From the NCBI RefSeq assembly GCF_000023225.1, contig NC_013173.1:2358501-2422500 (forward strand): DNA of 64,000 nucleotides, read 5' to 3'. This stretch comes from Desulfomicrobium baculatum DSM 4028 (GTDB taxonomy: Bacteria > Desulfobacterota > Desulfovibrionia > Desulfovibrionales > Desulfomicrobiaceae). Positions within the stretch are counted from its first letter, which is position 1; every line of letters begins with the position of its first letter. Positions 1-8,346 of this stretch are shown piece after piece. The notes beneath the pieces were generated by a model. It did not search any database and had not been told where the DNA came from. It was given only the letters and a program-made list of their open reading frames with translations. A program made the translations under genes and the position numbers.

Positions 1-519
1 CGCGACCTGGGTCTGGTCGATGACAGCCGCTGGCAGCGATTCACCCGCAAACAGACCGCCGTGAATGAGATCATGGCCGGAATGGAAGCGCTGCGCGTGC
101 GCCCCGATGCCGCGACCAGAAACCTGGTCGAGGCCATGGGCGGCACCATCCCGCAAAAGGCCGTCAGCCTCAAAGAGCTGCTGCGGCAGCCGGAGCTGAC
201 CATCGACATGCTCACGCCGCTGTGGCCGGAGCTTGAAAATTTTGACGGGGAAGCATTGGAAGAGGCAGAAATCAAGACCAAATACGAAGGCTATCTGCGG
301 CGCCAGCAGGAATTGGTGGATCGTTTCGAGAAGATGGAGCAGACCACGCTGCCCGAAGACATGAACTATACGGGCATCCCCGGCCTCTCCCGCGAAGTCG
401 TGGAAAAACTGACCCGCGTCCAGCCCCGCACCCTGGGCCAGGCCGGACGCATTTCCGGGATCACGCCCGCGGCTTTGTCCTGCCTGGAAATTCAGCTCAA
501 AAAAATCGGCCGGCTCTGA
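1..519 (+). CDS. mnmG: MnmG (GidA), C-terminal part, 5' end outside window
   Basis: The frame is open from base 1 (reads RDLGLVDDSRWQRF) and encodes the last 172 residues of the FAD-binding tRNA U34 modification protein MnmG. MnmG works with MnmE to add (carboxymethyl)aminomethyl groups at the wobble uridine. The recognisable C-terminal helical domain includes IKTKYEGYLRRQ, PGLSREVVEKLTRVQP and GRISGITPAA, which are characteristic family stretches; this domain contacts MnmE and tRNA. The FAD-binding half lies upstream of the window. The gene converges on the VOC gene with only a 14-base gap. Confidence 0.92.
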   Translation, partial: RDLGLVDDSRWQRFTRKQTAVNEIMAGMEALRVRPDAATRNLVEAMGGTIPQKAVSLKELLRQPELTIDMLTPLWPELENFDGEALEEAEIKTKYEGYLRRQQELVDRFEKMEQTTLPEDMNYTGIPGLSREVVEKLTRVQPRTLGQAGRISGITPAALSCLEIQLKKIGRL

Positions 520-533
520 TCAGGGCCGGTCTT

Positions 534-956
534 TCAGCCCTGCGCGGTGGTATCGGGCGGCCCAACCCAGAAAAAGGGGTTGCAGGCCACTTCCCACAAA
601 AATCCGTCAGGATCGCGAAAATATCCGGAATACCCACCCCAGAAAACCTTCTGCCCCGGCTTGACCAGTTCGGCGCCCGCAGCCACGGCCTGGGCCAGCA
701 CGGCATCGACCTCGGCTTCGCTGGCAACATTGTGGGCCAGGGCAAATCCGGGAAAACCTCCACCCTCAGGCGATACGGTGGCATCCTCAGCCAGCGCTTC
801 CCGCCCGTAAAGCCCCAGCCACGTGCCGTTCAAGGTGAAAAACGCAACTTGCGGGTCTTCGCCCATCAGCGGGAAACCCAGTCCGTCCCGATAAAACGCC
901 TTGGACCGTTCGAGGTCCGCCACTCCAAGTGTGATCATGCTGACGCGCGGCTGCAT
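534..956 (-). CDS. VOC (glyoxalase/bleomycin-resistance fold) protein
   Basis: A 140-residue single-domain VOC superfamily protein. It opens with VSMITLGVADLERSKAFYRD, the classic first beta-alpha unit, and ends with a GGYSGYFRDPDGFLWEVACN strand typical of these metal-binding folds. Substrate cannot be assigned; such proteins include glyoxalases, dioxygenases and resistance proteins. The start chosen is the ATG preceded by AAGGAG at 6 nt (MQPRVS); an in-frame ATG five codons upstream has no such site. The upstream gene on the same strand ends 11 nt before it, so the two are probably co-transcribed. Confidence 0.85.
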   Translation of the reverse strand: MQPRVSMITLGVADLERSKAFYRDGLGFPLMGEDPQVAFFTLNGTWLGLYGREALAEDATVSPEGGGFPGFALAHNVASEAEVDAVLAQAVAAGAELVKPGQKVFWGGYSGYFRDPDGFLWEVACNPFFWVGPPDTTAQG

Positions 957-967
957 GGATTTCTCCT

Positions 968-1291
968 TCATGAAGTTTCGTCGCCCAATTCCGAAGCGCA
1001 GTGAGCGAAAGACGGCACATAAAACCCGTCCACCAGCTCCTGCGCCAGGGCTTCGAGCCGCTCCACGAAATCGTCGTCCAGGACCGACTCCAGGGTTTCA
1101 TCCGAGGGCATGACGTCTTCCGCCGGCCCCCGCACCTTCAAGAGGATGACCCGGCCGTTGCTCATGACCTCGTAGCCCACGACTTTGGCCAGGCCGCGAC
1201 CATGCAGTTCACTGACACGATTCTGAATAATCTCGAAAAGTTCCAGTCCCGTATCGGGTCTGGTCACGATGGAAAAAACACGTTCCGCCAC
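968..1291 (-). CDS. Conserved-looking hypothetical protein, 107 aa
   Basis: No family is recognised. The protein is small and acidic, rich in Glu, Asp and Val, with no signal peptide or membrane segment, so it is probably cytoplasmic. Two GTG codons compete as start. The downstream one (1291) sits about 6 nt after AGGAGG, whereas the upstream one (1297) overlaps that ribosome-binding site, so 1291 was chosen. It is followed 11 nt later by the VOC gene and probably forms a two-gene unit with it. It is divergent from the ferredoxin/AOR pair. Confidence 0.6.
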   Translation of the reverse strand: MAERVFSIVTRPDTGLELFEIIQNRVSELHGRGLAKVVGYEVMSNGRVILLKVRGPAEDVMPSDETLESVLDDDFVERLEALAQELVDGFYVPSFAHCASELGDETS

Positions 1292-1420
1292 GTTCACCTC
1301 CTGTGCAGCCTCCCGCTTTCATGTTTATCCAGGCTTGTAAACCATTTGCCCAGCCCTTCACAATCGCGCAAAAGACACATACCCTTATTTTTTTCGAACC
1401 ACATTCATGGGAAAGCACTT

Positions 1421-1825
1421 ATGAAACAACTCGTCGCGACCCGCATGGACCGATGCATCGGCTGCCATTCATGCTCCCTGGCCTGCGCCCGCGCGGTCCA
1501 CAAATGCCTGTCCTGGGAAAATGCCGGCATCCGCATCCTGTCCTCCGGCGGCCTGTCCACCGGCTTTCTGGCCAAGGTCTGTCTGGCTTGCAACCCTGCC
1601 CCCTGCGCGGCGGCCTGCCCCACGGGCAGCCTCAAGCAGCGAAAAGGAGGCGGGGTCATCCAGCAGAAGAAGCTCTGCATCCAGTGCGGCAAATGCGTGG
1701 CCGCCTGCCCGGTGGACGCCATCGCCCAGGACCGCCAAGGCAATCCATATGTCTGCATCCATTGCGGCAACTGCGTGGGCTTCTGTCCTCACGACTGTCT
1801 GGAAATGCAGGAGGTGGAAGCATGA
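1421..1825 (+). CDS. Four-cluster (16-Cys) ferredoxin, AOR partner
   Basis: A 134-residue iron-sulfur protein with four cysteine motifs: CIGCHSCSLAC, CLACNPAPCAAACP, CIQCGKCVAACP and CIHCGNCVGFCP. This is the 16-Cys arrangement of HycB/DmsB-type electron-transfer subunits, which bind four [4Fe-4S] clusters. No signal peptide is seen, so it is likely cytoplasmic. Its stop codon overlaps the ATG of the aldehyde ferredoxin oxidoreductase gene (ATGA), implying translational coupling. The inferred role is to accept electrons from AOR and pass them to another redox partner. The ATG at 1421 is used because the first Cys motif follows at once; upstream codons lack cysteine motifs. Confidence 0.9.
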   Translation: MKQLVATRMDRCIGCHSCSLACARAVHKCLSWENAGIRILSSGGLSTGFLAKVCLACNPAPCAAACPTGSLKQRKGGGVIQQKKLCIQCGKCVAACPVDAIAQDRQGNPYVCIHCGNCVGFCPHDCLEMQEVEA

Positions 1826-3567
1826 TCTCAAGCACCTTCAAAATACTGGAAGTGAACCTGTCCTCGGGCCGCTCCACCATCCGCAGCCTGCCCGGCGTCG
1901 CCACGTATCTCGGCGGATCGGGTCTGGCCGCGAAGCTTCATCTCGATTACGCCAAGCCCGAGCTGGCCTGGGATGATCCACTGCAACCCCTGATTTTTTG
2001 CATCGGCCCCCTGACTGGATTTTTTCCGCTCATGAGCAAGACCGTCTGCGCCTTCACATCGCCCCTGCACGGCCAGTACGCCGAGTCCCACGCCGGAGGC
2101 CGCAGCGCCCTGGCGCTGCGCTTTGCGGGCCTCGATGCACTGGTCATCATCGGCCGCTCCGAGCGTCCCATGGTCCTGCATCTGGGCGCCAATGTCATCG
2201 AGTTCATGGACGCGGGCTACTTGTGGGGCAAGGACGCCCTGACCACTGGCAAGCTGCTGCGACGTATCCTCAAGGGCTCCGGCCACCGGACCATCATGCG
2301 CATCGGCGTGGCTGGCGAGAACAAATCGGCCATGGCCTGCATCAACGTCGACACCTACCGCCATTTCGGCCGCCTCGGCGGCGGCGCGGTCATGGGCGCC
2401 AAGAACGTCAAGGCCATCGCCATCGAAGGCAACGGCTCCCAGGGCCTGCCCGAGGGCAAGGACTACGGCGCGCTGTACGACGACATCTACCGCAAACTCA
2501 CCGACACGGACATGATGCGCAAGTACCACAACCTGGGCACGGCCTCGAATCTGGAGGCGCTCAATGAACTCAAAGCCCTGCCCTGGCGCAACCTGCAGGC
2601 CACCTCGGACCCGGGCATCGAGGGCATCACGGGCGAACGCTTCGCCGACGACACCTTGTTGCGCAATGCGGCCTGTTCGGGATGTCCGGTGGGATGCATC
2701 CATATCGGATTCGTGCGCGAGAAGTTCGACAAGGACAACCAGTACCTCTACAGGCAGGTCGGTTACGACTACGAGCCCATCTTCGCCACCGGCTCCATGC
2801 TCGGCCTGACCCATGCCCCGGAAGTGCTCACGGTCATGGACGAAGTGGAGAAGGCCGGACTCGACGTCATGAGCGGCGGCGTGGCGCTGGCCTGGGCCAC
2901 GGAGGCGCTGGAAAAAGGAGTGGTCACGGCGGAACAGACCGGGATCGAACTGCGCTTCGGCGATGTCCAGGGGTATCTGAAAGCCGTGCACCTGCTAGCC
3001 GGGGCGGCCAGCGAGTTCTGGAAACTCCTCGCGGCCGGGACCATGGTCGCGGCCAAACATTACGGAGGCGAGGATTTCGCCTGTGTCCTGGGCCAGGAAA
3101 TGGCCGGGTACGCCACGGGCGAGGTCTTCTACGTGTCCCAGTCCCTGGGCCTTCGGCACTCGCACCTGGACACCGGGGCCTACAGCTACGACCAGTCGAA
3201 CGCGCCCAAGGACGTGGACAAGGCCCTGGCCTTTCTGCTGGAGGACGAGCGCGAGCGGGTGGTCCTGACCTCCATGGTGGCCTGCCTCTTCGCCCGCAAG
3301 GTCTATGAGCCGGACACGCTGCGCCAGTGCCTGACGGTGCTCGGCGGACGCGAACTGGCCGACAACCTTGACGACGCGGCGGCCTCCATCCAGAAACTGC
3401 GTTGGCAGGCCCGGATGGCGGGCGGCTTCGACCCCATGGCCGTGAAAATTCCCAAACGCTTTCTGGAGGTCACCACCTGGAAGGGTCAGGCTGACCCAGA
3501 ATACCTTGAAAGCTTGCGCCTGGCCTATGCCACGGCCATCATCGAGATGAGCAAGCTCCCGCAATAG
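1822..3567 (+). CDS. Aldehyde:ferredoxin oxidoreductase family protein
   Basis: A 581-residue member of the AOR family, tungsten (or molybdenum) bis-pterin enzymes that oxidise aldehydes to carboxylic acids with ferredoxin as acceptor. Family marks are the N-terminal VNLSSGRSTI and YLGGSGLAAKL, the GRLGGGAVMGAKNVKAIAI pterin-contacting loop, and CSGCPVGC, which supplies Cys ligands for the single [4Fe-4S] cluster. Length is close to the usual ~600. It overlaps the upstream ferredoxin gene by four bases. A strong hairpin lies just downstream (3583-3622). The aldehyde substrate cannot be read from sequence. Confidence 0.9.
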   Translation: MISSTFKILEVNLSSGRSTIRSLPGVATYLGGSGLAAKLHLDYAKPELAWDDPLQPLIFCIGPLTGFFPLMSKTVCAFTSPLHGQYAESHAGGRSALALRFAGLDALVIIGRSERPMVLHLGANVIEFMDAGYLWGKDALTTGKLLRRILKGSGHRTIMRIGVAGENKSAMACINVDTYRHFGRLGGGAVMGAKNVKAIAIEGNGSQGLPEGKDYGALYDDIYRKLTDTDMMRKYHNLGTASNLEALNELKALPWRNLQATSDPGIEGITGERFADDTLLRNAACSGCPVGCIHIGFVREKFDKDNQYLYRQVGYDYEPIFATGSMLGLTHAPEVLTVMDEVEKAGLDVMSGGVALAWATEALEKGVVTAEQTGIELRFGDVQGYLKAVHLLAGAASEFWKLLAAGTMVAAKHYGGEDFACVLGQEMAGYATGEVFYVSQSLGLRHSHLDTGAYSYDQSNAPKDVDKALAFLLEDERERVVLTSMVACLFARKVYEPDTLRQCLTVLGGRELADNLDDAAASIQKLRWQARMAGGFDPMAVKIPKRFLEVTTWKGQADPEYLESLRLAYATAIIEMSKLPQ

Positions 3568-3582
3568 ACCGCATTCAACGAC

Positions 3583-3622
3583 AAGGCGCAGGCCGGGGAA
3601 AATGTCCCCCGACCTGCGCCTT
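3583..3622. terminator. Bidirectional hairpin between AOR and thpR
   Basis: Arms AAGGCGCAGG and CCTGCGCCTT pair perfectly around an inner CGGGG/CCCCG stem with a short A/T-rich loop. It sits exactly between two convergent genes and probably ends transcription from both sides. The T-run is weak in both directions. Confidence 0.6.
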
Positions 3623-3626
3623 GCGC

Positions 3627-4181
3627 TCATTTCTCCAGTCCCACTTCCGCCACTCTTCGATACTCCGGCCCGGAGGACTTCAGGATGCTCTGCCAGAGCA
3701 CGACATGACTCACCGTGAACGCAGGCCAATCCCTCTTCAAATCTACGAGCAGACCGGACCAATCGTCGCTTCGCATGGCGGCCTTGACCCGGGCCACGGT
3801 CAGGTGCGCGGCAAAGGGTTTCGACTCGGCCACAAACCCGGCCTGAGCCAATCCTCCATCAAGTTCCTCAAAATACGCCGCGCACTCCTCGCGCCCCTGG
3901 CGCAAACCGACCCAGATCACACGCGGCGCGCCTTTGGGAGGAAAAAAACCGCCCGCGCCCCCCTGCATCTCAAAACTTCCCCGAGCCGCCTCCCGCATCG
4001 CCTGGACAATGGCCACAACCCTATCCTCATCCACTTCGCCCAGAAACTTGAGCGTCACATGAGCCAGATCCGGCCGCACCCACGACATCTTCGAAGTCAG
4101 ACGCTTTTTCCACGCCTCTTGAATCCTGCCAATGATTTGCGCGTACTCGCCGGGAAGGGGGATGCCTATGAAGAGACGCAT
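3627..4181 (-). CDS. thpR: RNA 2',3'-cyclic phosphodiesterase (ThpR/LigT)
   Basis: A 184-residue 2H phosphoesterase. Two HxT motifs, HVTLKF (about residue 47) and HLTVAR (about residue 130), form the paired catalytic histidines of the family. The N-terminus MRLFIGIPLP matches the usual start. The family hydrolyses 2',3'-cyclic phosphate ends of RNA. A ribosome-binding site (GGAGCGG) precedes the ATG. It is convergent with the AOR gene. A repeat-rich 440-bp spacer separates it from pepA upstream on the same strand. Confidence 0.85.
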   Translation of the reverse strand: MRLFIGIPLPGEYAQIIGRIQEAWKKRLTSKMSWVRPDLAHVTLKFLGEVDEDRVVAIVQAMREAARGSFEMQGGAGGFFPPKGAPRVIWVGLRQGREECAAYFEELDGGLAQAGFVAESKPFAAHLTVARVKAAMRSDDWSGLLVDLKRDWPAFTVSHVVLWQSILKSSGPEYRRVAEVGLEK

Positions 4182-4227
4182 GGATACCGCTCCGATAGAT
4201 TTTCTTCACGCCGCCGAAAAGACATGG

Positions 4228-4247
4228 ATCCCCGCCTGCGCGGGGAT
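4228..4247. repeat. REP-like short palindrome
   Basis: ATCCCCGC and GCGGGGAT form a perfect 8-bp stem with a CTGC loop. The consensus 'GGATCCCCGCCTGCGCGGGGATGACG' type is a common dispersed intergenic repeat in proteobacteria. Only one copy is seen here. Confidence 0.5.
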
Positions 4248-4340
4248 GACGCGGAGACGGAACGACTGGGATTCATTAGGAACGGACAAATGACAGGTGT
4301 GACTGCGCTCTTTCCATTTCCCCTTCCGCGCTGTCGCCAA

Positions 4341-4520
4341 GCGTGGGCGGGGTTGGGCGGAGACGGTGCGTCGACTGTCTGACCGAGCCAGGCATCGTTT
4401 GTTTCCCCGCTGCTGGTCCGCCCAAAGCGCATGCCGATGTTCTCTGCACGCAGCGGGGAAACATTACGAGGCCAGCGAGGGAGTTTCGACGCTCCGTCTC
4501 CGTCCAACCCTGGCCACGCG
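4341..4520. repeat. Large imperfect inverted repeat (~73-bp arms)
   Basis: The left arm (4341-4413) and the reverse complement of the right arm (4448-4520) align along almost their full length. Identity is strongest at the outer segment (GGTTGGGCGGAGACGG against GGTTGGACGGAGACGG) and the inner segment (GTTTCCCCGCTGC, 13 bp perfect). The 34-nt loop lies at 4414-4447. It could be a non-autonomous mobile element or a long structured RNA. No transposase or clear target-site duplication is seen. Confidence 0.65.
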
Positions 4521-4621
4521 TCCACCGACCAATCGCCAACTCCAAAACTGACTCCAACTCCGGTTCCGGCCAGCCCCGACCACGCGCCCGGCCAAGCGCC
4601 AACTCAATTCACACTCGCGCC

Positions 4622-6097
4622 TTAAAACGCCGTCTCCCCCTCCTGCCCGGCATACGCGTCAACCAGCTCCCACAGGGTCCGCACGCCGAACCCGGTCCCG
4701 CCGGGTCTGAAGATGGACGCATTCTCATCGGTCCAGGCCGGCCCCGCTATGTCCAGATGGGCCCAGTCCACTCCTTCGGGCACGAAATTCTTCAAAAACA
4801 TGGCCGCATAGATCGCCCCGCCCTCGCGCGTGGCGATGTTCTTCAGATCCGCCACTTCACCCTTCAGCGGCACGCCGTACTCCTTCCACAGCGGCATGGG
4901 CCAGAACCTTTCGCCCACCCGGCTGCCGCTTTCGCGGATGCGCTGGTCCAGCTCCGCCGTGGTGGAGAAAACCGCGGCGACCTTGGTGCCCAGGGCCACG
5001 AGGCACGCCCCGGTCAGGGTGGCCAGATCGACCAGGATCTCGGGCTCAAAGCGCTCGCTGTAGGCCAGGGCGTCGGCCAGGATGAGGCGGCCCTCGGCGT
5101 CGGTGTTCAGGATCTCGATGGTTTTGCCGTTCATGGCCGTGACCACGTCGCCGGGTTTGGTGGCCCTGCTGCCCGGCACGTTCTCCGTGCATGGCAAGAG
5201 CCCGACGACGCGCCGCCCTCCTCCCCCGGCCTGGCCCAGGGTCTTGAACAGCCCCAGGATGGCGGCGGCCCCGGCCATGTCCCCTTTCATTTCATGCATC
5301 TTGGCGGAAGGCTTGAGCGAGATGCCGCCCGTGTCGAAGGTCACGCCCTTGCCCACAAAGACCAGTGGCTTCGCATCGCTGCCCGGCATCGAATCGAGCA
5401 CGATGAACCGGGCGGGGGTGTCGCTGCCGCGAAAAACCGAGGCAAAGGAGCCCATGCCCATGCCCACGATCTCCTCGGGGCCATAGACCTGCACGCCAAA
5501 CCCGAATTTTTCAGCCAGATCACGGGCAACCCCTGCCAGATATTCGGGTGTGGCCACGTTGGCCGGGGTGTTGACCAGATCTCGGGCCAGGGCGGCTCCA
5601 TCCGCCACAGCCAGGGCCCGGGCCACTTTTGCCTCCATGTCCGCCTCGCCGCTCCAGACCGCCAGGCTCGCAGGACAGTCCTCTTCGCCGGGGTCGGATT
5701 TGAAGGCGACGAAACGATAACTGGCCAGCCGCGCGGCCACAACGCATTCCAGCGTCAGGTCGTCGGCCAGCTCCAGCCGATCCAGATGGTCGGAAGCCAC
5801 CGCCAGGGAGGCAATCTCCTGGCTGGCCGCGGCCCGCACAGCCGTGCCCACGGCAGCGCGAAATCCTTCCAGATCAAGATCGTCCGCCTTGCCAAGGCCC
5901 ACCAGCAGGCAGGTTCCGCCCGCTGCGGAGCACAGTCTGGTCCGCCCGGCCTTGCCCGAAAAAGAAATCTCCGGATCAAGCCCGACACGTCGTGCGCGAT
6001 CCTGATCCGCTTTGTCCCACCCCTTTCCTTCGAAACGAAACATGAGCAGCACGGCATCTTTCAACTCGCCACCATCCCGAAATACATGTATATTCAC
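4622..6097 (-). CDS. pepA: Leucyl aminopeptidase (M17)
   Basis: A 491-residue M17 family metalloaminopeptidase that removes N-terminal residues from peptides in the cytoplasm using two metal ions. The catalytic C-terminal half carries FVGKGVTFDTGGISLKP (metal/catalytic Lys region) and the signature NTDAEGRLILADAL near residue 331. The N-terminal macrodomain-like half is more divergent. The GTG at 6097 is preferred because GAGG lies 6 nt upstream; an ATG 15 codons earlier is possible but lacks a clear site. It is divergent from the SDR gene. Confidence 0.9.
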   Translation of the reverse strand: MNIHVFRDGGELKDAVLLMFRFEGKGWDKADQDRARRVGLDPEISFSGKAGRTRLCSAAGGTCLLVGLGKADDLDLEGFRAAVGTAVRAAASQEIASLAVASDHLDRLELADDLTLECVVAARLASYRFVAFKSDPGEEDCPASLAVWSGEADMEAKVARALAVADGAALARDLVNTPANVATPEYLAGVARDLAEKFGFGVQVYGPEEIVGMGMGSFASVFRGSDTPARFIVLDSMPGSDAKPLVFVGKGVTFDTGGISLKPSAKMHEMKGDMAGAAAILGLFKTLGQAGGGGRRVVGLLPCTENVPGSRATKPGDVVTAMNGKTIEILNTDAEGRLILADALAYSERFEPEILVDLATLTGACLVALGTKVAAVFSTTAELDQRIRESGSRVGERFWPMPLWKEYGVPLKGEVADLKNIATREGGAIYAAMFLKNFVPEGVDWAHLDIAGPAWTDENASIFRPGGTGFGVRTLWELVDAYAGQEGETAF

Positions 6098-6229
6098 GGC
6101 AACCTCGTCAGTATGAAATATTTGAATGCTTTCCCGAAGCAATAGGTCTCTTGAGAACGAGAGTAAAGACGGTTGCCAGACGCCGCAAAGGAACTATCTG
6201 TAACTTCAAATATTATCAGGAGTTGAAGC

Positions 6230-7750
6230 ATGGAACAGAACCGGACTGTCGCCGTCCTCGGGGCCACGGGTTACATCGGAGGCCGTCTGGTTGCAGCGCT
6301 GCTGGAGCGCGGCTGGAATGTACGCGCTGTGGGCCGCAATCCGGAAAAGCTGCGCTGCAGGCCTTTCGCCGCCCATCCGAACGTGGAGCTGGTCCAGGCC
6401 GACGCCCTGGATCAGCCGGCGCTGACCGACGCCCTGCGCGGATGTCACGCGGCATACTATCTGGTCCATTCCATGTATCCCGGCGTGAAGAATTTTGAGG
6501 ATCGCGACAAGCGAGCCGCCATGATCATGCGTGATGCGGCCCGGGAAGCCGGTCTTGAGCGAATCCTGTATCTGGGAGGGCTTGGCGACACGGACAAGGA
6601 TTTGAGCGAACATCTCAAATCGCGCATGGAAGTCGGCGAGATTCTCGGCAGCGGGCCGGTCCCCCTGACCTGGCTGCGGGCGGCCATGATCATCGGTTCG
6701 GGCAGCGCGTCCTTTGAAATCCTGCGCTACCTGGTGGACCGCCTGCCGCTCATGATCACCCCGGCCTGGGTCAAGTCCCTGTGCCAGCCCATCGCCGTGA
6801 CCAATGTGCTCGAATACCTGGTCGGCTGCCTGGAACATCCCGAGACCTCCGGCCGCACCATGGACATCGGCGGCCCGGACATCCTCAGCTACCGCGATCT
6901 TTTCGACATCTATGCCCGCGTGGCCGGACTACGGCCGCGCATCATCATCCCGGTGCCGGTACTGACGCCGAGGCTCTCCTCCTACTGGATCCAGATGGTC
7001 ACCCCGGTCCCATCCAGCCTGTCGCGCCCCCTGGCCGAAGGACTGCGTAACAAGGTCGTATGCCGGGAAAACAGCATCCGGGAGCTTGTTCCGACCCGCC
7101 TACTCGGCTGCGAAGAGGCCATCACGAGGGCCCTGGACCGCACGGTTCGGCACGAGGTGGAAACCTGCTGGTCCGACGCGGGCCTGCAGCGCGTACCGGA
7201 ATGGATAGACTGCGGCGACGCACCCTACGCCGGAGGCACGGTGCTGGAATCGGCGCACACCCTGACCCTGGCCGCCACCCCGGCCCAGGTCTGGAATGTG
7301 ATCGTCCGCCTCGGCGGGGACGAGGGCTGGCTGCATGGGAACTGGATGTGGAAAATCCGCGGAGTGGCCGACAAACTCATCGGCGGCCCAGGCCTGCGTC
7401 GCGGGCGGCGTGATCCCGAAGAACTGCGCGTCGGTGACGCCCTGGACTTCTGGCGGGTGCTGGTCGTCGAGGAAAATCGCCGCCTGCGCCTGCTGGCCGA
7501 AATGAAACTGCCGGGCGAAGCGCTGCTCCAGTTCGATATTGATGAAGAGGACCCAGGCCGCACCAGATTGACCCTGCGCGCCCGTTTCCTGCCCCGGGGA
7601 TTGTGGGGCATGATCTACTGGTATCCGCTCATACCTGTGCACGGCCCGCTCTTCCGGGGCATGCTCACGGCTCTGGCCCGCAAGATTGGAGGAAAAATTC
7701 TTTTCGGACCCGTCACCCCACCCAAGGAGGGCTCGCAATGCCGACTCTGA
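6230..7750 (+). CDS. NAD(P)-binding SDR fused to DUF2867
   Basis: A 506-residue two-domain protein. Residues about 5-330 form an extended short-chain dehydrogenase/NmrA-like Rossmann domain with VLGATGYIGGRLVAALLERG as the dinucleotide-binding loop. The C-terminal ~160 residues match the DUF2867 type, a START-like domain often fused to such dehydrogenases (WNVIVRLGGDEGWLHGNWMW). Function is unknown; binding of a hydrophobic ligand with redox chemistry is plausible. CAGGAG precedes the ATG. The 3' end overlaps the next gene by 13 bases, so the two are likely co-translated. Confidence 0.8.
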   Translation: MEQNRTVAVLGATGYIGGRLVAALLERGWNVRAVGRNPEKLRCRPFAAHPNVELVQADALDQPALTDALRGCHAAYYLVHSMYPGVKNFEDRDKRAAMIMRDAAREAGLERILYLGGLGDTDKDLSEHLKSRMEVGEILGSGPVPLTWLRAAMIIGSGSASFEILRYLVDRLPLMITPAWVKSLCQPIAVTNVLEYLVGCLEHPETSGRTMDIGGPDILSYRDLFDIYARVAGLRPRIIIPVPVLTPRLSSYWIQMVTPVPSSLSRPLAEGLRNKVVCRENSIRELVPTRLLGCEEAITRALDRTVRHEVETCWSDAGLQRVPEWIDCGDAPYAGGTVLESAHTLTLAATPAQVWNVIVRLGGDEGWLHGNWMWKIRGVADKLIGGPGLRRGRRDPEELRVGDALDFWRVLVVEENRRLRLLAEMKLPGEALLQFDIDEEDPGRTRLTLRARFLPRGLWGMIYWYPLIPVHGPLFRGMLTALARKIGGKILFGPVTPPKEGSQCRL

Positions 7751-8226
7751 TGACACAACCAAACTTTGTAGAAACCACCATAGCCGAACCCGAGATCCGC
7801 GAAACCCTGGAGAACATCCTGGGAGAACAACGCTCCGGAGTCCTGGCCACCTCCTTCATGGACATACCGCTGTGCAGCCAGATGGCTTTCGTGACTTCGC
7901 ATGACTTGCGGACCATTATCATCGTCACGCCACGGAAGACCGCGAAATACGACAACATGAGCTCCAATCCCAACGTGTCCTTCCTGGTCAGCACGGCCCG
8001 CAACGATCCGTCCGATCCGGCCAGCGCCCAGGCCCTGACGGTGACTGCGTTCGCCACCGAGCTCGACGGAGAACGCAGACACAAGGCGGTGACTCTTTTT
8101 TCAAGGAAGCATCCGAATTTGAGCGCCTTTGCGGCCGCATCCGACAGCGCGGTCATGGAGCTTAAAGTGGACAGCTACTGCCTGGTCAACAACTTCCAGC
8201 AGCTGACCCGCATCGGACTTGGATGA
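7738..8226 (+). CDS. Pyridoxamine 5'-phosphate oxidase-like flavin protein
   Basis: A 162-residue split-barrel protein of the PNPOx-like FMN-binding superfamily. It shows ILGEQRSGVLATSFMDIPLC, then VTPRKTAKYDNMSSNPNVSF, the usual layout in which Lys/Arg contacts the flavin phosphate and the NP.V strand follows. Members act as flavin reductases, heme-utilisation or F420/FMN proteins; the exact role is unknown. AAGGAGG lies 7 nt before the ATG, inside the end of the SDR gene. A 10-bp hairpin follows the stop. Confidence 0.75.
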   Translation: MPTLMTQPNFVETTIAEPEIRETLENILGEQRSGVLATSFMDIPLCSQMAFVTSHDLRTIIIVTPRKTAKYDNMSSNPNVSFLVSTARNDPSDPASAQALTVTAFATELDGERRHKAVTLFSRKHPNLSAFAAASDSAVMELKVDSYCLVNNFQQLTRIGLG

Positions 8227-8240
8227 CGACGCTGGTAAAC

Positions 8241-8279
8241 ATTCCCTGATCCTGGACACCAAGGCCATAATCAGGGAAT
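8241..8279. terminator. Stem-loop after PNPOx-like gene
   Basis: ATTCCCTGAT and ATCAGGGAAT pair perfectly (10 bp) around a 19-nt loop, followed by ATTTC. The T-run is weak, so it may be a terminator or an mRNA-stabilising element between two units. Confidence 0.5.
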
Positions 8280-8346
8280 ATTTCAAGAAACAAACCAGAA
8301 CCGACGCATGCAGCCAAGGGTTTGCTGCCTAGGCAAGGAGAATATC

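Larger units (their letters stand above)
4182..4621. other. 440-bp non-coding spacer rich in palindromes
   Basis: No convincing gene is seen. The spacer holds a short REP-like palindrome at 4228-4247 and a large imperfect inverted repeat at 4341-4520. A loose direct repeat follows, with CCACGCG...CGCCAACTC recurring at about 4514 and 4580. It probably contains the thpR promoter and the pepA transcript end. Base composition matches the flanks. Confidence 0.6.
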
